This document shows, piece after piece, positions 1-8,016 of a stretch of DNA of 27,207 nt. Numbering within the stretch: the first letter of the stretch is position 1; each line of letters starts with the position of its first letter. Origin of the DNA: Paramuribaculum sp. (lineage in GTDB: Bacteria; Bacteroidota; Bacteroidia; Bacteroidales; Muribaculaceae). A program made the translations under genes and the position numbers. Below the pieces are notes generated by a model. That model did not search any database, was not told the origin of the DNA, and was given only the letters and a program-made list of their open reading frames with translations. The stretch covers positions 1 through 27,207 of the forward strand of contig JAIDQW010000525.1 in the NCBI GenBank assembly GCA_029062075.1. The letters are read 5' to 3'.

Positions 1-395
1 GTATAAGCGGCACAGTGGTTCACGGCAAGAAATTAGGACGCAAAATAGGATTCCCAACCGCCAATTTATCGCCTGAAAATCAAAGACTTCTTATTCCAAA
101 AACCGGGGTCTATGCCGTCAACGCAATTCTACCGGACAATACAAAAGTTAAAGCCATGCTGAACATCGGCTATCGACCCACCGTTGACAGCACCGAAACT
201 CCTGCCCTTACCCTTGAAGCGCATCTATTTGACTTTGACGGAAACCTTTACAATCAGCAGATTACACTGGAATTCATTGCCCCTATACGCGAGGAAAAGA
301 AGTTTTACGGTATAGAGAAGCTTCAGGCACAGCTCAAGCTTGATGCAGAGGCGGCAAAGAAACTACTTGCCGGTGAAAAAGTGCCAGATGCCTAA
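1..395 (+). CDS. ribF: Bifunctional riboflavin kinase/FAD synthetase, C-terminal part (5' end outside window)
   Basis: This is the riboflavin kinase half of RibF, which phosphorylates riboflavin to FMN; the missing N-terminal half of this family adenylates FMN to FAD. The reading frame is open from the first bases (ISGTVVHGKK...), so the GTG at 15 is an internal valine codon and the gene starts upstream of the window. The flavokinase signature GRKIGFPTANL is present, followed by the late motifs LEAHLFDFDGNLY and REEKKFYGIEKLQAQL, which match the C-terminus of the family. The protein ends normally at a TAA. It is the only plus-strand gene here, and its last 33 bases overlap the 3' end of the convergent methyltransferase gene. 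Confidence is high for the family; only the length is unknown. Confidence 0.95.
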   Translation, partial: ISGTVVHGKKLGRKIGFPTANLSPENQRLLIPKTGVYAVNAILPDNTKVKAMLNIGYRPTVDSTETPALTLEAHLFDFDGNLYNQQITLEFIAPIREEKKFYGIEKLQAQLKLDAEAAKKLLAGEKVPDA

Positions 396-887
396 AGCCA
401 CTGATACAGACACATTAAGCGAGTGCTTGGTGCCGAATTGTGGTATTTCTATGCAGTAATCCGCGCTATCCACAGCCGACTGACTCACTCCATGCACCTC
501 GTGTCCTGCCACAAGCGCATACTTCTTATCCGGCTCAACCACAAAATCCTGCAATTCAATGCTACCCTTCACCTGCTCCAGCACACAAACCACATAACCC
601 GCATCATGCAAAGCCTCCAGACCCTTATCCGTTGACTCATAGTATTCCCAGCTAACCGATTCCTCCGCACCGAGAGCGGTTTTGTGAATCTCTGGTGACG
701 GCGGACAAGCTGTTATGCCACAAAGCATTATCCGCTCTACAAGAAAAGCATCCGAAGTACGGAAAATTGACCCTATATTGTTGAGAGACCGCACATTATC
801 AAGAACAACCACCAGCGGCATCTTCGGCTTGGCGCGAAAAACCTCGACCGTATCACGGCCGAGGTCCCAAATAGTTTTCTTATCCAT
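363..887 (-). CDS. SpoU/TrmH-family RNA 2'-O-methyltransferase, 174 aa
   Basis: A SPOUT-fold methyltransferase that would transfer a methyl group from S-adenosylmethionine to a ribose 2'-OH of tRNA or rRNA in the cytoplasm. The three SpoU motifs are in order: motif 1 around residues 36-48 (NNIGSIFRTSDAF, with the conserved Arg43), motif 2 around 126-134 (LVAGHEVHG) and motif 3 around 147-164 (IEIPQFG...SLNVSVSVAL). At 174 residues it is a minimal catalytic domain without the N-terminal RNA-binding extension of RlmB-type enzymes. Motif 2 has His129 where many relatives carry Asn. The gene is last in the yqeY-serS-trmH unit, 8 bases after serS, and overlaps ribF tail to tail by 33 bases. The substrate nucleotide cannot be read from sequence, so I give no symbol. 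Confidence 0.9.
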   Translation of the reverse strand: MDKKTIWDLGRDTVEVFRAKPKMPLVVVLDNVRSLNNIGSIFRTSDAFLVERIMLCGITACPPSPEIHKTALGAEESVSWEYYESTDKGLEALHDAGYVVCVLEQVKGSIELQDFVVEPDKKYALVAGHEVHGVSQSAVDSADYCIEIPQFGTKHSLNVSVSVALGIWHFFTGK

Positions 888-895
888 TACGACTA

Positions 896-2167
896 TCAGT
901 CAATAATTTCAAATCCGGTGTATTTACGAAGACACTCAGGCACTACTATGCCTTTCGGTGTCTGATTATTTTCAAGAAGAGCAGCCATGATTCGCGGAAG
1001 TGCGAGTGCCGATCCGTTAAGAGTGTGGCAGAGACGGGTCTTTTTGTCGGCATCACGGTAGCGGCACTTCAGACGGTTTGCCTGATATGTCTCGAAGTTT
1101 GACACAGAGCTTACCTCAAGCCAACGCTTCTGAGCGGCTGAAAACACCTCAAAGTCGAAAGTGATTGCCGAAGTAAAGCTCATATCGCCACCACAAAGGC
1201 GCAGAATGTGCCAGGGAAGACCCAGTTTGTCAAGCAGACCCTGAACATGATCCTTCATCTCCTCAAGGGCAGCGTAAGAGTTCTCAGGCTTTTCAATACG
1301 CACAATCTCAACCTTGTCAAACTGATGCAGGCGGTTCAGTCCGCGCACATCCTTGCCGTAACTGCCTGCCTCACGACGGAAACATGCGCTGTAAGCGCAG
1401 TTTTTCACGGGCAGCTTATCATCAGTGAGAATAACATCGCGGTAAAGGTTGGTGACAGGAACCTCAGCTGTCGGAATAAGGTAAAGATTATCCTCATTTA
1501 CATAGTACATCTGACCCTCCTTATCAGGGAGCTGACCTGTACCGTAGCCCGAAGCTTCATTAACCACATAAGGAGGCTGAATTTCAGTGTAACCTGCTTT
1601 TACAGCCTCATCAAGGAAGAAATCAATGAGAGCGCGCTGAAGTCTGGCACCCTTTCCGATATATACGGGGAATCCCGCACCGGTGATTTTTACTCCGAGG
1701 TCAAAGTCAATGAGGTTATACTTTTTTGCGAGATCCCAATGCGGGAGCGCATCTTCGCCCAGGTCCGGCATATTTCCACCGGTTTTCTCCACCACATTGT
1801 CTTCTGCTGTTTTACCTTCCGGCACAGCGTCACAGGGCAGATTAGGAATCGTCAGCAGAATGTTTCTTATCTCCTCCTCAGCAGCAGCAAGCTTTTCAGC
1901 TGTTTCCTTCTGCTCTGTCTTCAGAGCGGCTACTTCTGCCTTAACCTGCTCAGCCTCATCTTTCTTACCCTCCTTCATTAATCCGCCTATACGGGCAGCC
2001 ATTTTGTTGAGTTCAGCAGCTTTGGTATCGTTGCTCAGCTGAAGAGCACGGCGGTTATCATCAAGAGTAATTATGGTGTTGATTGCTTCGGCACCATCAA
2101 ATCCTTTGATGGCAAGACGCTCCACCACTCTCTGTGGATTTTCTTTAATCTGTTGTAGCGTAAGCAT
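896..2167 (-). CDS. serS: Seryl-tRNA synthetase, 423 aa
   Basis: Class II aminoacyl-tRNA synthetase charging tRNA-Ser (and tRNA-Sec where present) with serine. Residues 1-105 form the charged, Ala/Lys/Glu-rich antiparallel coiled-coil arm that grips the long variable arm of tRNA-Ser. The catalytic core follows, with TAE at 233-235, motif 2 beginning FRREAGSYGKD at 263, and motif 3 NGSALALPRIMAALLEN at 384-400. The length is normal for bacterial SerRS. The start MLTLQQIKENP is the usual N-terminus of the family. It sits 11 bases after the yqeY-like gene and 8 bases before the methyltransferase, so the three are probably co-transcribed. Identification is secure. Confidence 0.98.
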   Translation of the reverse strand: MLTLQQIKENPQRVVERLAIKGFDGAEAINTIITLDDNRRALQLSNDTKAAELNKMAARIGGLMKEGKKDEAEQVKAEVAALKTEQKETAEKLAAAEEEIRNILLTIPNLPCDAVPEGKTAEDNVVEKTGGNMPDLGEDALPHWDLAKKYNLIDFDLGVKITGAGFPVYIGKGARLQRALIDFFLDEAVKAGYTEIQPPYVVNEASGYGTGQLPDKEGQMYYVNEDNLYLIPTAEVPVTNLYRDVILTDDKLPVKNCAYSACFRREAGSYGKDVRGLNRLHQFDKVEIVRIEKPENSYAALEEMKDHVQGLLDKLGLPWHILRLCGGDMSFTSAITFDFEVFSAAQKRWLEVSSVSNFETYQANRLKCRYRDADKKTRLCHTLNGSALALPRIMAALLENNQTPKGIVVPECLRKYTGFEIID

Positions 2168-2178
2168 ATAAATAGCTA

Positions 2179-2628
2179 TTATGAGAGTAATTCTTTAACT
2201 TTGGCTGAAATGGCTCTGCCATCAGCCTTACCGGCAAGTGCCTTTGAAGCAACGCCCATCACCTTACCCATCTCTTTTGCAGAAGTGGCACCGGTCTGAG
2301 CAATTATGGCTTTAAGAGCATCCTCAAGTTCAGCCTCAGTAAGCTGTTTAGGCAGATACTCTTCAATAACGGCTGCCTCTGCGAGCTCATTTTCAGCAAG
2401 TTCAGGGCGGTTCTGTGATTTATATATCTCGGAGGTCTCGCGACGCTGCTTGACCATTTTGCTCATAATCTTCACAGCGGTGTCGTCCGACAGCTCACCG
2501 TCAGCACCTTTGGCTGTTTTTGCCTCAAGAAATTCTTTTTTTATACCTCTGAGGGTTTCCAGGCGCACCTTATCTTTGGCAAGCATAGCCGCCTTGATAT
2601 CCGCGCTGATTTTTTCAAATAAATCCAT
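2179..2628 (-). CDS. GatB/YqeY-domain protein, 149 aa
   Basis: A YqeY-family protein, related to the C-terminal tRNA-interacting domain of the GatB amidotransferase subunit; its exact role is unproven. I start it at MDLFEKISADIK (ATG at 2628) rather than the upstream in-frame ATG at 2679. The residues between are unlike the family, and the promoter box at 2655-2662 lies inside that stretch. Family features are the N-terminal helix with LRGIKKEFLEAK, the VKQRRET segment, the EEYLPKQLTEAELEDAL hinge and a C-terminal helix with GKVMGVASKALAGKADGR. It is the first gene of the yqeY-serS-trmH unit. That context, next to a tRNA synthetase and an RNA methylase, fits a translation-linked function, but this is inference. 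Confidence 0.92.
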   Translation of the reverse strand: MDLFEKISADIKAAMLAKDKVRLETLRGIKKEFLEAKTAKGADGELSDDTAVKIMSKMVKQRRETSEIYKSQNRPELAENELAEAAVIEEYLPKQLTEAELEDALKAIIAQTGATSAKEMGKVMGVASKALAGKADGRAISAKVKELLS

Positions 2629-2654
2629 AATCAAAAATAAGTCACTTATTAGCG

Positions 2655-2662
2655 CAAAGTTA
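2655..2662 (-). promoter_or_regulatory. Putative Bacteroides-type promoter (-7 box) of the yqeY-serS-trmH unit
   Basis: On the minus strand this reads TAACTTTG, matching the Bacteroidota -7 consensus TAnnTTTG, 26 bases before the chosen ATG. A TTTTTG run lies 16 bases upstream, closer than the usual -33 spacing, and coincides with the U-tract of the ompA-type gene's terminator. Basis is motif match and position only. Confidence 0.55.
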
Positions 2663-2679
2663 ATACTTATTATTTTCAC

Positions 2680-2732
2680 AAAAACACATCCGGCTCCGAA
2701 ATCTTTATTTTTATTGACTTCGGAGCCGGATG
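2680..2732 (-). terminator. Intrinsic terminator after the OmpA-family lipoprotein gene
   Basis: A perfect 14-bp inverted repeat (arms 2687-2700 and 2719-2732, GC-rich core CCGGCTCCG) encloses an 18-base A/T-rich loop. On the minus strand it is followed by TGTTTTTG. It begins about 20 bases past the stop codon of the lipoprotein gene, which is where a Rho-independent terminator is expected. Confidence 0.85.
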
Positions 2733-2753
2733 GTTATAGTTTATGAGGCTTTC

Positions 2754-3620
2754 TCAGCGTTTCTCCTTTGTTTCGGGAGCCTTATCTATCAGCTCTAGGA
2801 ATTGATCCAGTTTAGGTGTTATGATAATCTCGGTGCGACGGTTTCTCTGTCGGCCGAGCTCGGATCCGTTGTCGGAAATAGGATTGAATTCACCCCTTCC
2901 GGCAGCCGACAGGCGCTGCGGATTAACACCGAAATCCCTTTGGAGCACCTGAACAATTGAAGATGCACGCAGCGCGCTCAAGTCCCAATTGTTACGGATA
3001 TTAGTACGGCTGATAGGCACATTGTCAGTATTGCCCTCGACAAGCACATCGTAATCACCATAATCCTTGATTATTTTGGCAATCTTGCTTAGAGTCTCCA
3101 TAGCTCTTGAATTCACTTCATAGCTACCTGACTTAAAGAGCATATTGTCCGCAAGAGATATATAAACAACTCCTTTAAGCACCTTCACATCAACCTCCTT
3201 AAGTTCGTCGCGGGTGAGAGACCGTGTGAGATTGTTGGTAAGCACCATATTGAGGGAATCACTCTTGCTCTTAGCCTGTACAAGCTGCTTGATATACTGG
3301 TTGGAAGCATTTATCTCATCCACGAGTTTGGATATATTGATGCTTCCCTGCTGGTTCTGCAGAAGACTCTGGTTGAGCGAACCCTGCATAGAATCATACT
3401 GGCGTTTAAGCTGGTCATTGTTCTTCCTCGCCTCTGCAAGAAGAGCGTCAAGACTGTTTGCTCGCTCCTGAGATTTGGCGAGTTCAACCTGGGAATTATG
3501 ATAGTCCTTGGCAAGGGCATCATATTTACCCTGAAGTTCAGCAAACTTCTTGTTACTTGTACAACCGGTAGCCATAACAACTGCCGCAAGTGCCGCAGGA
3601 ATAATCAGTTTTATTCTCAT
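2754..3620 (-). CDS. OmpA-family peptidoglycan-binding lipoprotein with coiled coil, 288 aa
   Basis: A cell-envelope lipoprotein expected to tether the outer membrane to peptidoglycan. Residues 1-20 are a lipoprotein signal peptide ending in the lipobox VMATGC (acylated Cys20). Residues about 25-130 are heptad-like and rich in Leu, Gln, Lys and Glu, consistent with a long coiled coil. Residues about 150-268 form an OmpA C-terminal/MotB-like domain. It contains the diaminopimelate-contacting residues of the family: Asp199 in GNTDNVP, NWDLSALRA around 211-219, and Arg261/Arg262 in RQRNRRTEI. The gene stands alone, with its own terminator downstream and a 67-base gap to korB upstream. Domain assignment is strong; the specific partner is unknown. 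Confidence 0.92.
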   Translation of the reverse strand: MRIKLIIPAALAAVVMATGCTSNKKFAELQGKYDALAKDYHNSQVELAKSQERANSLDALLAEARKNNDQLKRQYDSMQGSLNQSLLQNQQGSINISKLVDEINASNQYIKQLVQAKSKSDSLNMVLTNNLTRSLTRDELKEVDVKVLKGVVYISLADNMLFKSGSYEVNSRAMETLSKIAKIIKDYGDYDVLVEGNTDNVPISRTNIRNNWDLSALRASSIVQVLQRDFGVNPQRLSAAGRGEFNPISDNGSELGRQRNRRTEIIITPKLDQFLELIDKAPETKEKR

Positions 3621-3687
3621 ATTCGGTAATTTACATTATGTTTTTTTGATAAAACACCTGATATCAGTGCTTTGTTTGACGCAACTG

Positions 3688-4701
3688 TTATTTAACCTCC
3701 CATGTTTCACCTGCGAGTATCATACTGCGAAGGCTGTCAAATCCCTTGGCAGACTTAACTGACGCAACCTGCTGTTCCAGTTCATCGTTATAGGTAAGTG
3801 ACTCAACATCCCGTATAATACCGATTGCAAGCGGTAAGTCGGTGCCATCCATCATGGCGAGCTGCTGATGCAGGAAGTTGCTCTTGGTGTGAGAATCATG
3901 CACAAGCACATCATCAATAGTGTATCCGTCCTTACCAATCTCCACAGCCTTCAGCAGGAAGCCGTCCTGCACAAGACCACGCTCGTTATCCTTGCCGAAG
4001 AGCATTTTTTCACCGTCAACAAGGTGGATGGTACGCTCAGCGCGATGCTCACGGTCAGTGATGAAGTTGTGAATACCGTTATTATAGATAACGCAGTTCT
4101 GGAGAATCTCCACAACAGATGTGCCTTTATGCTTGGCTGCGGCTGTAAGAACCTCCTGAGAAATCTGAAGCTCTACATCAATGCTGCGGGCAAAGAAATT
4201 GCCACGGGCTCCAAACACCAGCTCAGCAGGAATAAATGGATCCTCCACGGTGCCGTAAGGTGAAGACTTTGATACGAATCCACGTGCGCTTGTAGGAGAA
4301 TACTGACCCTTTGTGAGACCGTATATCTTATTGTTGAAGAGCAGCATGTTTATATCGATGTTTCTTCTCACCGCATGAATGAAGTGATTACCGCCGATAG
4401 CAAGACCGTCACCGTCACCCGAAATCTGCCATACGGTCATTTCAGGATTAGCCACTTTGAATCCGGTAGCTATTGCCGCCGCACGGCCGTGGATTGTATG
4501 AAAGCCGTATGTATTCATGTAGTACGGCAGACGTGACGAACATCCGATACCGGATATCACTGCGGTTTTATGAGGTGGAACTCCCACTGCAGCCATAGCC
4601 TTGTGGAGAGAATTGAGAATTGCGTGGTCGCCGCAACCGGGACACCAGCGCACCGGCTGATCGCTTTTATAGTTAGCGGGGGTATATTCGTTGTTTTCCA
4701 T
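3688..4701 (-). CDS. korB: 2-oxoacid (2-oxoglutarate):ferredoxin oxidoreductase beta subunit, 337 aa
   Basis: The thiamine-pyrophosphate subunit of a 2-oxoacid:ferredoxin oxidoreductase, which decarboxylates a 2-oxoacid to its acyl-CoA and passes electrons to ferredoxin in the cytoplasm. The sequence shows CPGCGDH at 20-26 and GIGCSSR at 51-57. Cys20, Cys23, Cys54 and Cys203 are placed as the [4Fe-4S] ligands of this family. The TPP-Mg site is SGDGDGLAIGGNH at 94-106 with NNKIYG at 123-128. The start codon overlaps the korA stop as TAATG, so the two are translationally coupled. 2-Oxoglutarate is the most likely substrate from overall resemblance to KorB, but pyruvate or branched-chain oxoacids cannot be excluded. 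Confidence 0.93.
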   Translation of the reverse strand: MENNEYTPANYKSDQPVRWCPGCGDHAILNSLHKAMAAVGVPPHKTAVISGIGCSSRLPYYMNTYGFHTIHGRAAAIATGFKVANPEMTVWQISGDGDGLAIGGNHFIHAVRRNIDINMLLFNNKIYGLTKGQYSPTSARGFVSKSSPYGTVEDPFIPAELVFGARGNFFARSIDVELQISQEVLTAAAKHKGTSVVEILQNCVIYNNGIHNFITDREHRAERTIHLVDGEKMLFGKDNERGLVQDGFLLKAVEIGKDGYTIDDVLVHDSHTKSNFLHQQLAMMDGTDLPLAIGIIRDVESLTYNDELEQQVASVKSAKGFDSLRSMILAGETWEVK

Positions 4702-6554
4702 TATTTTTCATCCATTATTCGTGTGACACCTTCTATTACTTCCTCTACAAGGAAAGGCTGACCCTGAACCTTGTTTATACGCTCTATGCGCACATCCGGA
4801 TATTTTGCCTGAAGATAATCGGCGAACTGTCCGGTATTGAGTTCGGCAACAATCACCTTCTTATATTTACGCAGCACTTCGCCTGTGTTAGACGGCAGAG
4901 GGTTGATGTAGCGGAAGTGAGTAAACGCAAGTTTGCGTCCCGCCTTGCACAAATCCTGTGCGGCAGTGCGCAGATGTCCGTAAGTTCCGCCCCAACCGAG
5001 CAGAAGAGTGTCAGCATCTTCATCACCGAGCACTTCAAGCTGGGGTATATCATCAGCTATACGTGCAATCTTTTCACGTCTGGTATATACCATACGCTCA
5101 TGGTTGACAGGATCGGTGGAAATAGCTCCTGTCTCATAATCTTTTTCAAGACCTCCGAGACGGTGTGTCAGTCCCTCAGTGCCGGGAATTGCCCAATAGC
5201 GCACTTTTGTCTTTTCATCGCGTGTGTATGGACGCCATGAAATTTCAGACGCTTTATCGGCTGAAATATATGGGGGCTTGATTTCAGGATATTCATCGGA
5301 ATCAGGTATTCTCCATGCGGAAGAACCGTTGCCAATGAAAGCATCGGTGAGCAGAATCACCGGAGTCATGTGCTCTATGGCTATTCTTGAAGCCTCAAAC
5401 GCCATGGTAAAACAGTCGGTGGGAGTTGCGGGAGCAACTACTGCAACCGGGCTTTCGCCGTTACGACCGTACAGAGCCTGCATGAGGTCGGTCTGTTCGG
5501 TTTTTGTTGGCAGACCGGTTGAGGGACCACCGCGCTGAACATCAATCACCACCAACGGCAGCTCTGCAATCACTGCCAAACCTATACCTTCGCTCTTAAG
5601 AGCAAGACCGGGACCGGAGGTTGAGGTCACGGCAAGATTTCCGGCAAATGAGGCACCGATAGCCGAGCAAACTCCTGCAATCTCATCCTCCATCTGCAGT
5701 GCCTTCACGCCCAAATCCTTGCGCTTGGCGAGTTCATGAAGAATATCTGTTGCCGGAGTAATGGGATAGCTGCCGAGAAATAGCGGGCGTCCGCTCTTTT
5801 CAGATGCCATAATGAGACCCCATGCAGTAGCTGTATTACCGTTGATGTCAGTATAAACACCGGGCTTGGCGGGGTCGCTCTCGATGCGGTATGTTGAAAC
5901 AGCGGCATGAATGTTGGCACCGTAATTGTAACCGGCATTTATAACCTTTGAGTTAGCCTCATATATAGCGGGTTTCTTGGCAAATTTCTTGCGGAGGAAG
6001 TGCAATGCGCTTTCGAGAGGACGGTCAAAAAGCCAGCACACGAGTCCAAGTGCGAAGATATTTCTGCACTTGAGAATGCTCTTGTTGTCAAGACCACTGT
6101 CAGCAAGGGCTTCCTTAGTAAGGGATGTGATGGGCACCTCTACAATCTGAGCTTTAATGTCCAGTTCCTTAAACGGTTCATTTGTAGCAAACAGTGCTTT
6201 ACGCAAATCCGCCTCCTTGAAGGAATCGATATCTACTATTATTACACCACCTTGCTTAACATGATGGTAATTCTGCTTTAGAGCCGCCGGGTTCATTGCA
6301 ACGAGAACATCACAATAGTCACCCGGAGTATGAACTTTTGTACCTACGCTTACCTGGAATCCGCTCACGCCACCGAGGCTGCCCTGCGGAGCTCTGATTT
6401 CTGCCGGATAATCCGGGAATGTTGATACCTGATTGCCTATACCTGCCGATACATTGGTGAATATATTACCGGCAAGCTGCATCCCGTCACCGGAATCACC
6501 GGAGAAGCGTACCACTACCTTCTCCAGTGTCTTGACATTTGTCTCTTCTAACAT
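4701..6554 (-). CDS. korA: 2-oxoacid (2-oxoglutarate):ferredoxin oxidoreductase, fused gamma-alpha subunit, 617 aa
   Basis: The partner of KorB. Residues about 10-210 are the gamma domain (RFSGDSGDGMQLAGN near 16-30, then PQGSLGGVSGFQVSVG), involved in CoA binding and normally a separate KorC/PorG subunit. Residues about 240-617 are the alpha domain, with SYPITPATDI at 262-271 and RGGPSTGLPTKTEQTDL at 341-357, the conserved substrate and TPP-contact segments. The gamma-alpha fusion of about 600 residues is the common two-subunit Kor layout. No ferredoxin-like delta gene is present nearby, so a separate ferredoxin must accept electrons. A Bacteroides-type promoter box lies 62 bases upstream, and korB follows by a one-base overlap. 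Family certain; exact oxoacid inferred. Confidence 0.94.
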   Translation of the reverse strand: MLEETNVKTLEKVVVRFSGDSGDGMQLAGNIFTNVSAGIGNQVSTFPDYPAEIRAPQGSLGGVSGFQVSVGTKVHTPGDYCDVLVAMNPAALKQNYHHVKQGGVIIVDIDSFKEADLRKALFATNEPFKELDIKAQIVEVPITSLTKEALADSGLDNKSILKCRNIFALGLVCWLFDRPLESALHFLRKKFAKKPAIYEANSKVINAGYNYGANIHAAVSTYRIESDPAKPGVYTDINGNTATAWGLIMASEKSGRPLFLGSYPITPATDILHELAKRKDLGVKALQMEDEIAGVCSAIGASFAGNLAVTSTSGPGLALKSEGIGLAVIAELPLVVIDVQRGGPSTGLPTKTEQTDLMQALYGRNGESPVAVVAPATPTDCFTMAFEASRIAIEHMTPVILLTDAFIGNGSSAWRIPDSDEYPEIKPPYISADKASEISWRPYTRDEKTKVRYWAIPGTEGLTHRLGGLEKDYETGAISTDPVNHERMVYTRREKIARIADDIPQLEVLGDEDADTLLLGWGGTYGHLRTAAQDLCKAGRKLAFTHFRYINPLPSNTGEVLRKYKKVIVAELNTGQFADYLQAKYPDVRIERINKVQGQPFLVEEVIEGVTRIMDEK

Positions 6555-6615
6555 TACTATCTATATTTGTTTGTTTTCTGGTATTATCTTTTTATACCGC
6601 TATTATGCGTCACGG

Positions 6616-6623
6616 CAAAGATA
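6616..6623 (-). promoter_or_regulatory. Putative -7 box of the korA-korB promoter
   Basis: Reads TATCTTTG on the minus strand, a match to TAnnTTTG, 62 bases before the korA ATG, in the 100-base gap after pyrC. No convincing TTTG element was seen at the -33 distance, so the call rests on one box. Confidence 0.5.
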
Positions 6624-6654
6624 TTGAATATTTACTAAATTTCCATGCTGAATT

Positions 6655-8016
6655 TCACCTCAAAAATTTAAGAGGCTTGCCATGTACGCATCCGAAGAGC
6701 ACTCCATAGCGCCATACGATCTCTCCGTTGACCCATGTCATATCAACCCTGGCGCTAAGAGGCGCACCCTCCAAAGGAGTCCAGCCGCATTTGCTTAGAA
6801 CCATTTCCGAAGTAACAGTGTATGCCTCACACTGATCGTCAACAAGTGCTATGTCAGCATAGTAGCCCGGGCGCAGGAATCCCCTACGGTCTATTCCATA
6901 TAATTTAGCCGGATTGTGACACATTGTTTCAACAACTTTTTCTATCGTGAAAATCCCTTCAGCGGCAAGCGATAGCATGACCGGCAGCGAGAACTGAATC
7001 ATCGGCATTCCTGAAACAGCCTTCAGTGAGCCCCCCGCTTTTTCTTCCGGCAGATGAGGAGCATGATCGGTTGCTATCACATCTATCGTGCCATCGGCAA
7101 CAGCCTTGCGCAAAGCATCCCTATCCTCCGGCATCTTTATTGCGGGATTACATTTGATTCCGCTGCCATAGCCCTGATACTGGGCATTTGTGAATATAAG
7201 GTATTGCGGACACGTTTCCGCTGTTATCCTTTTATCTTCAATAGATCCCGGGGTGAAGAATGCAAGCTCCTCCTCGGTCGAGATATGAAGAACATGAAGC
7301 CTCGCATTATACTTTTTCGCTCCTTCAACCGCTCTGCGGGTTGCTTCCACACAAGCTTCCCGGCTTCTTATCAAGGGATGCAGCTCTATCGGTGCATCCT
7401 CTCCGAATTTCTCTGTTACAAGCTTTTTGTTAGCACTTATAATCGATTCATCTTCGGCATGCACGGCAATGAGCGCCGGCACCTCTGAGAATATACGGGA
7501 CACGGTGGATTCACTGTCAACCAGCATATTGCCTGTGGAGGAGCCGAGAAACAGTTTGACTCCGGCAACTTTTGAATAATCGGCGGCAAGAAGCTCGTCA
7601 ATATTACTGTTAGTGGCACCTATAAAAAAAGCATAATTGGCACAGGACACTTCTGCAGCGCGCGCCATCTTGCTCTCCACGGCAGCCACAGTAGTTGTTG
7701 CGGGAACTGTATTGGGCATATCTATGAAAGATGTGACTCCTCCGGCAACCGCAGCCCTGCTCTCGGTCATCATGTCAGCCTTGTGGGTGAGCCCCGGATC
7801 ACGGAAATGCACGTGCTCGTCTATCACTCCCGGCATTACAAGTCTGCCGTCAGCATCAATAAGTGCGTTCTCATCGGTGAGAAGAGAATCGGGCACATCA
7901 CCGCTACCCACCTCAAGAATAAATTCACCATCGATGACGATATAGCCTGCCTGAACCTTCCCCTCGTTGGCTATTCTGGCATTATAAATTACTGTTTTCT
8001 TAGTCTCTTTTTCCAT
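6655..8016 (-). CDS. pyrC: Dihydroorotase (class I, amidohydrolase fold), 453 aa
   Basis: Cyclises N-carbamoyl-aspartate to dihydroorotate in de novo pyrimidine synthesis. The metal site is legible: HVHFRDPG (His68, His70), carbamylated Lys154 in GVKLFLGSSTGNM, His186 in VHAED, His244 in HVLHIS, and Asp317 in ATDHAPH. MPNT at 100-103 and the CNPAIK loop near 289-294 also fit active dihydroorotase rather than an inactive paralogue. The length fits the class I enzymes found in Bacteroidota. Its first 17 bases overlap the 3' end of the glycosyltransferase gene, so it is probably the last gene of the TPR-barrel-DPM1-pyrC unit. Confidence 0.96.
   Translation of the reverse strand: MEKETKKTVIYNARIANEGKVQAGYIVIDGEFILEVGSGDVPDSLLTDENALIDADGRLVMPGVIDEHVHFRDPGLTHKADMMTESRAAVAGGVTSFIDMPNTVPATTTVAAVESKMARAAEVSCANYAFFIGATNSNIDELLAADYSKVAGVKLFLGSSTGNMLVDSESTVSRIFSEVPALIAVHAEDESIISANKKLVTEKFGEDAPIELHPLIRSREACVEATRRAVEGAKKYNARLHVLHISTEEELAFFTPGSIEDKRITAETCPQYLIFTNAQYQGYGSGIKCNPAIKMPEDRDALRKAVADGTIDVIATDHAPHLPEEKAGGSLKAVSGMPMIQFSLPVMLSLAAEGIFTIEKVVETMCHNPAKLYGIDRRGFLRPGYYADIALVDDQCEAYTVTSEMVLSKCGWTPLEGAPLSARVDMTWVNGEIVWRYGVLFGCVHGKPLKFLR

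Noticed and set aside
1208..1981. Plus-strand open frame of 257 codons opposite serS
   Set aside because: Antisense to conserved SerRS motifs, with no promoter box or domain; treated as a shadow.
2629..2679. Upstream start for the YqeY-like gene adding 17 residues
   Set aside because: The extension is unlike the family N-terminus and contains the putative TAACTTTG promoter box.
3655..3670. Inverted repeat after korB as a terminator
   Set aside because: The core TGATATCA leaves no proper loop, a base is bulged, and the following T-run is short.
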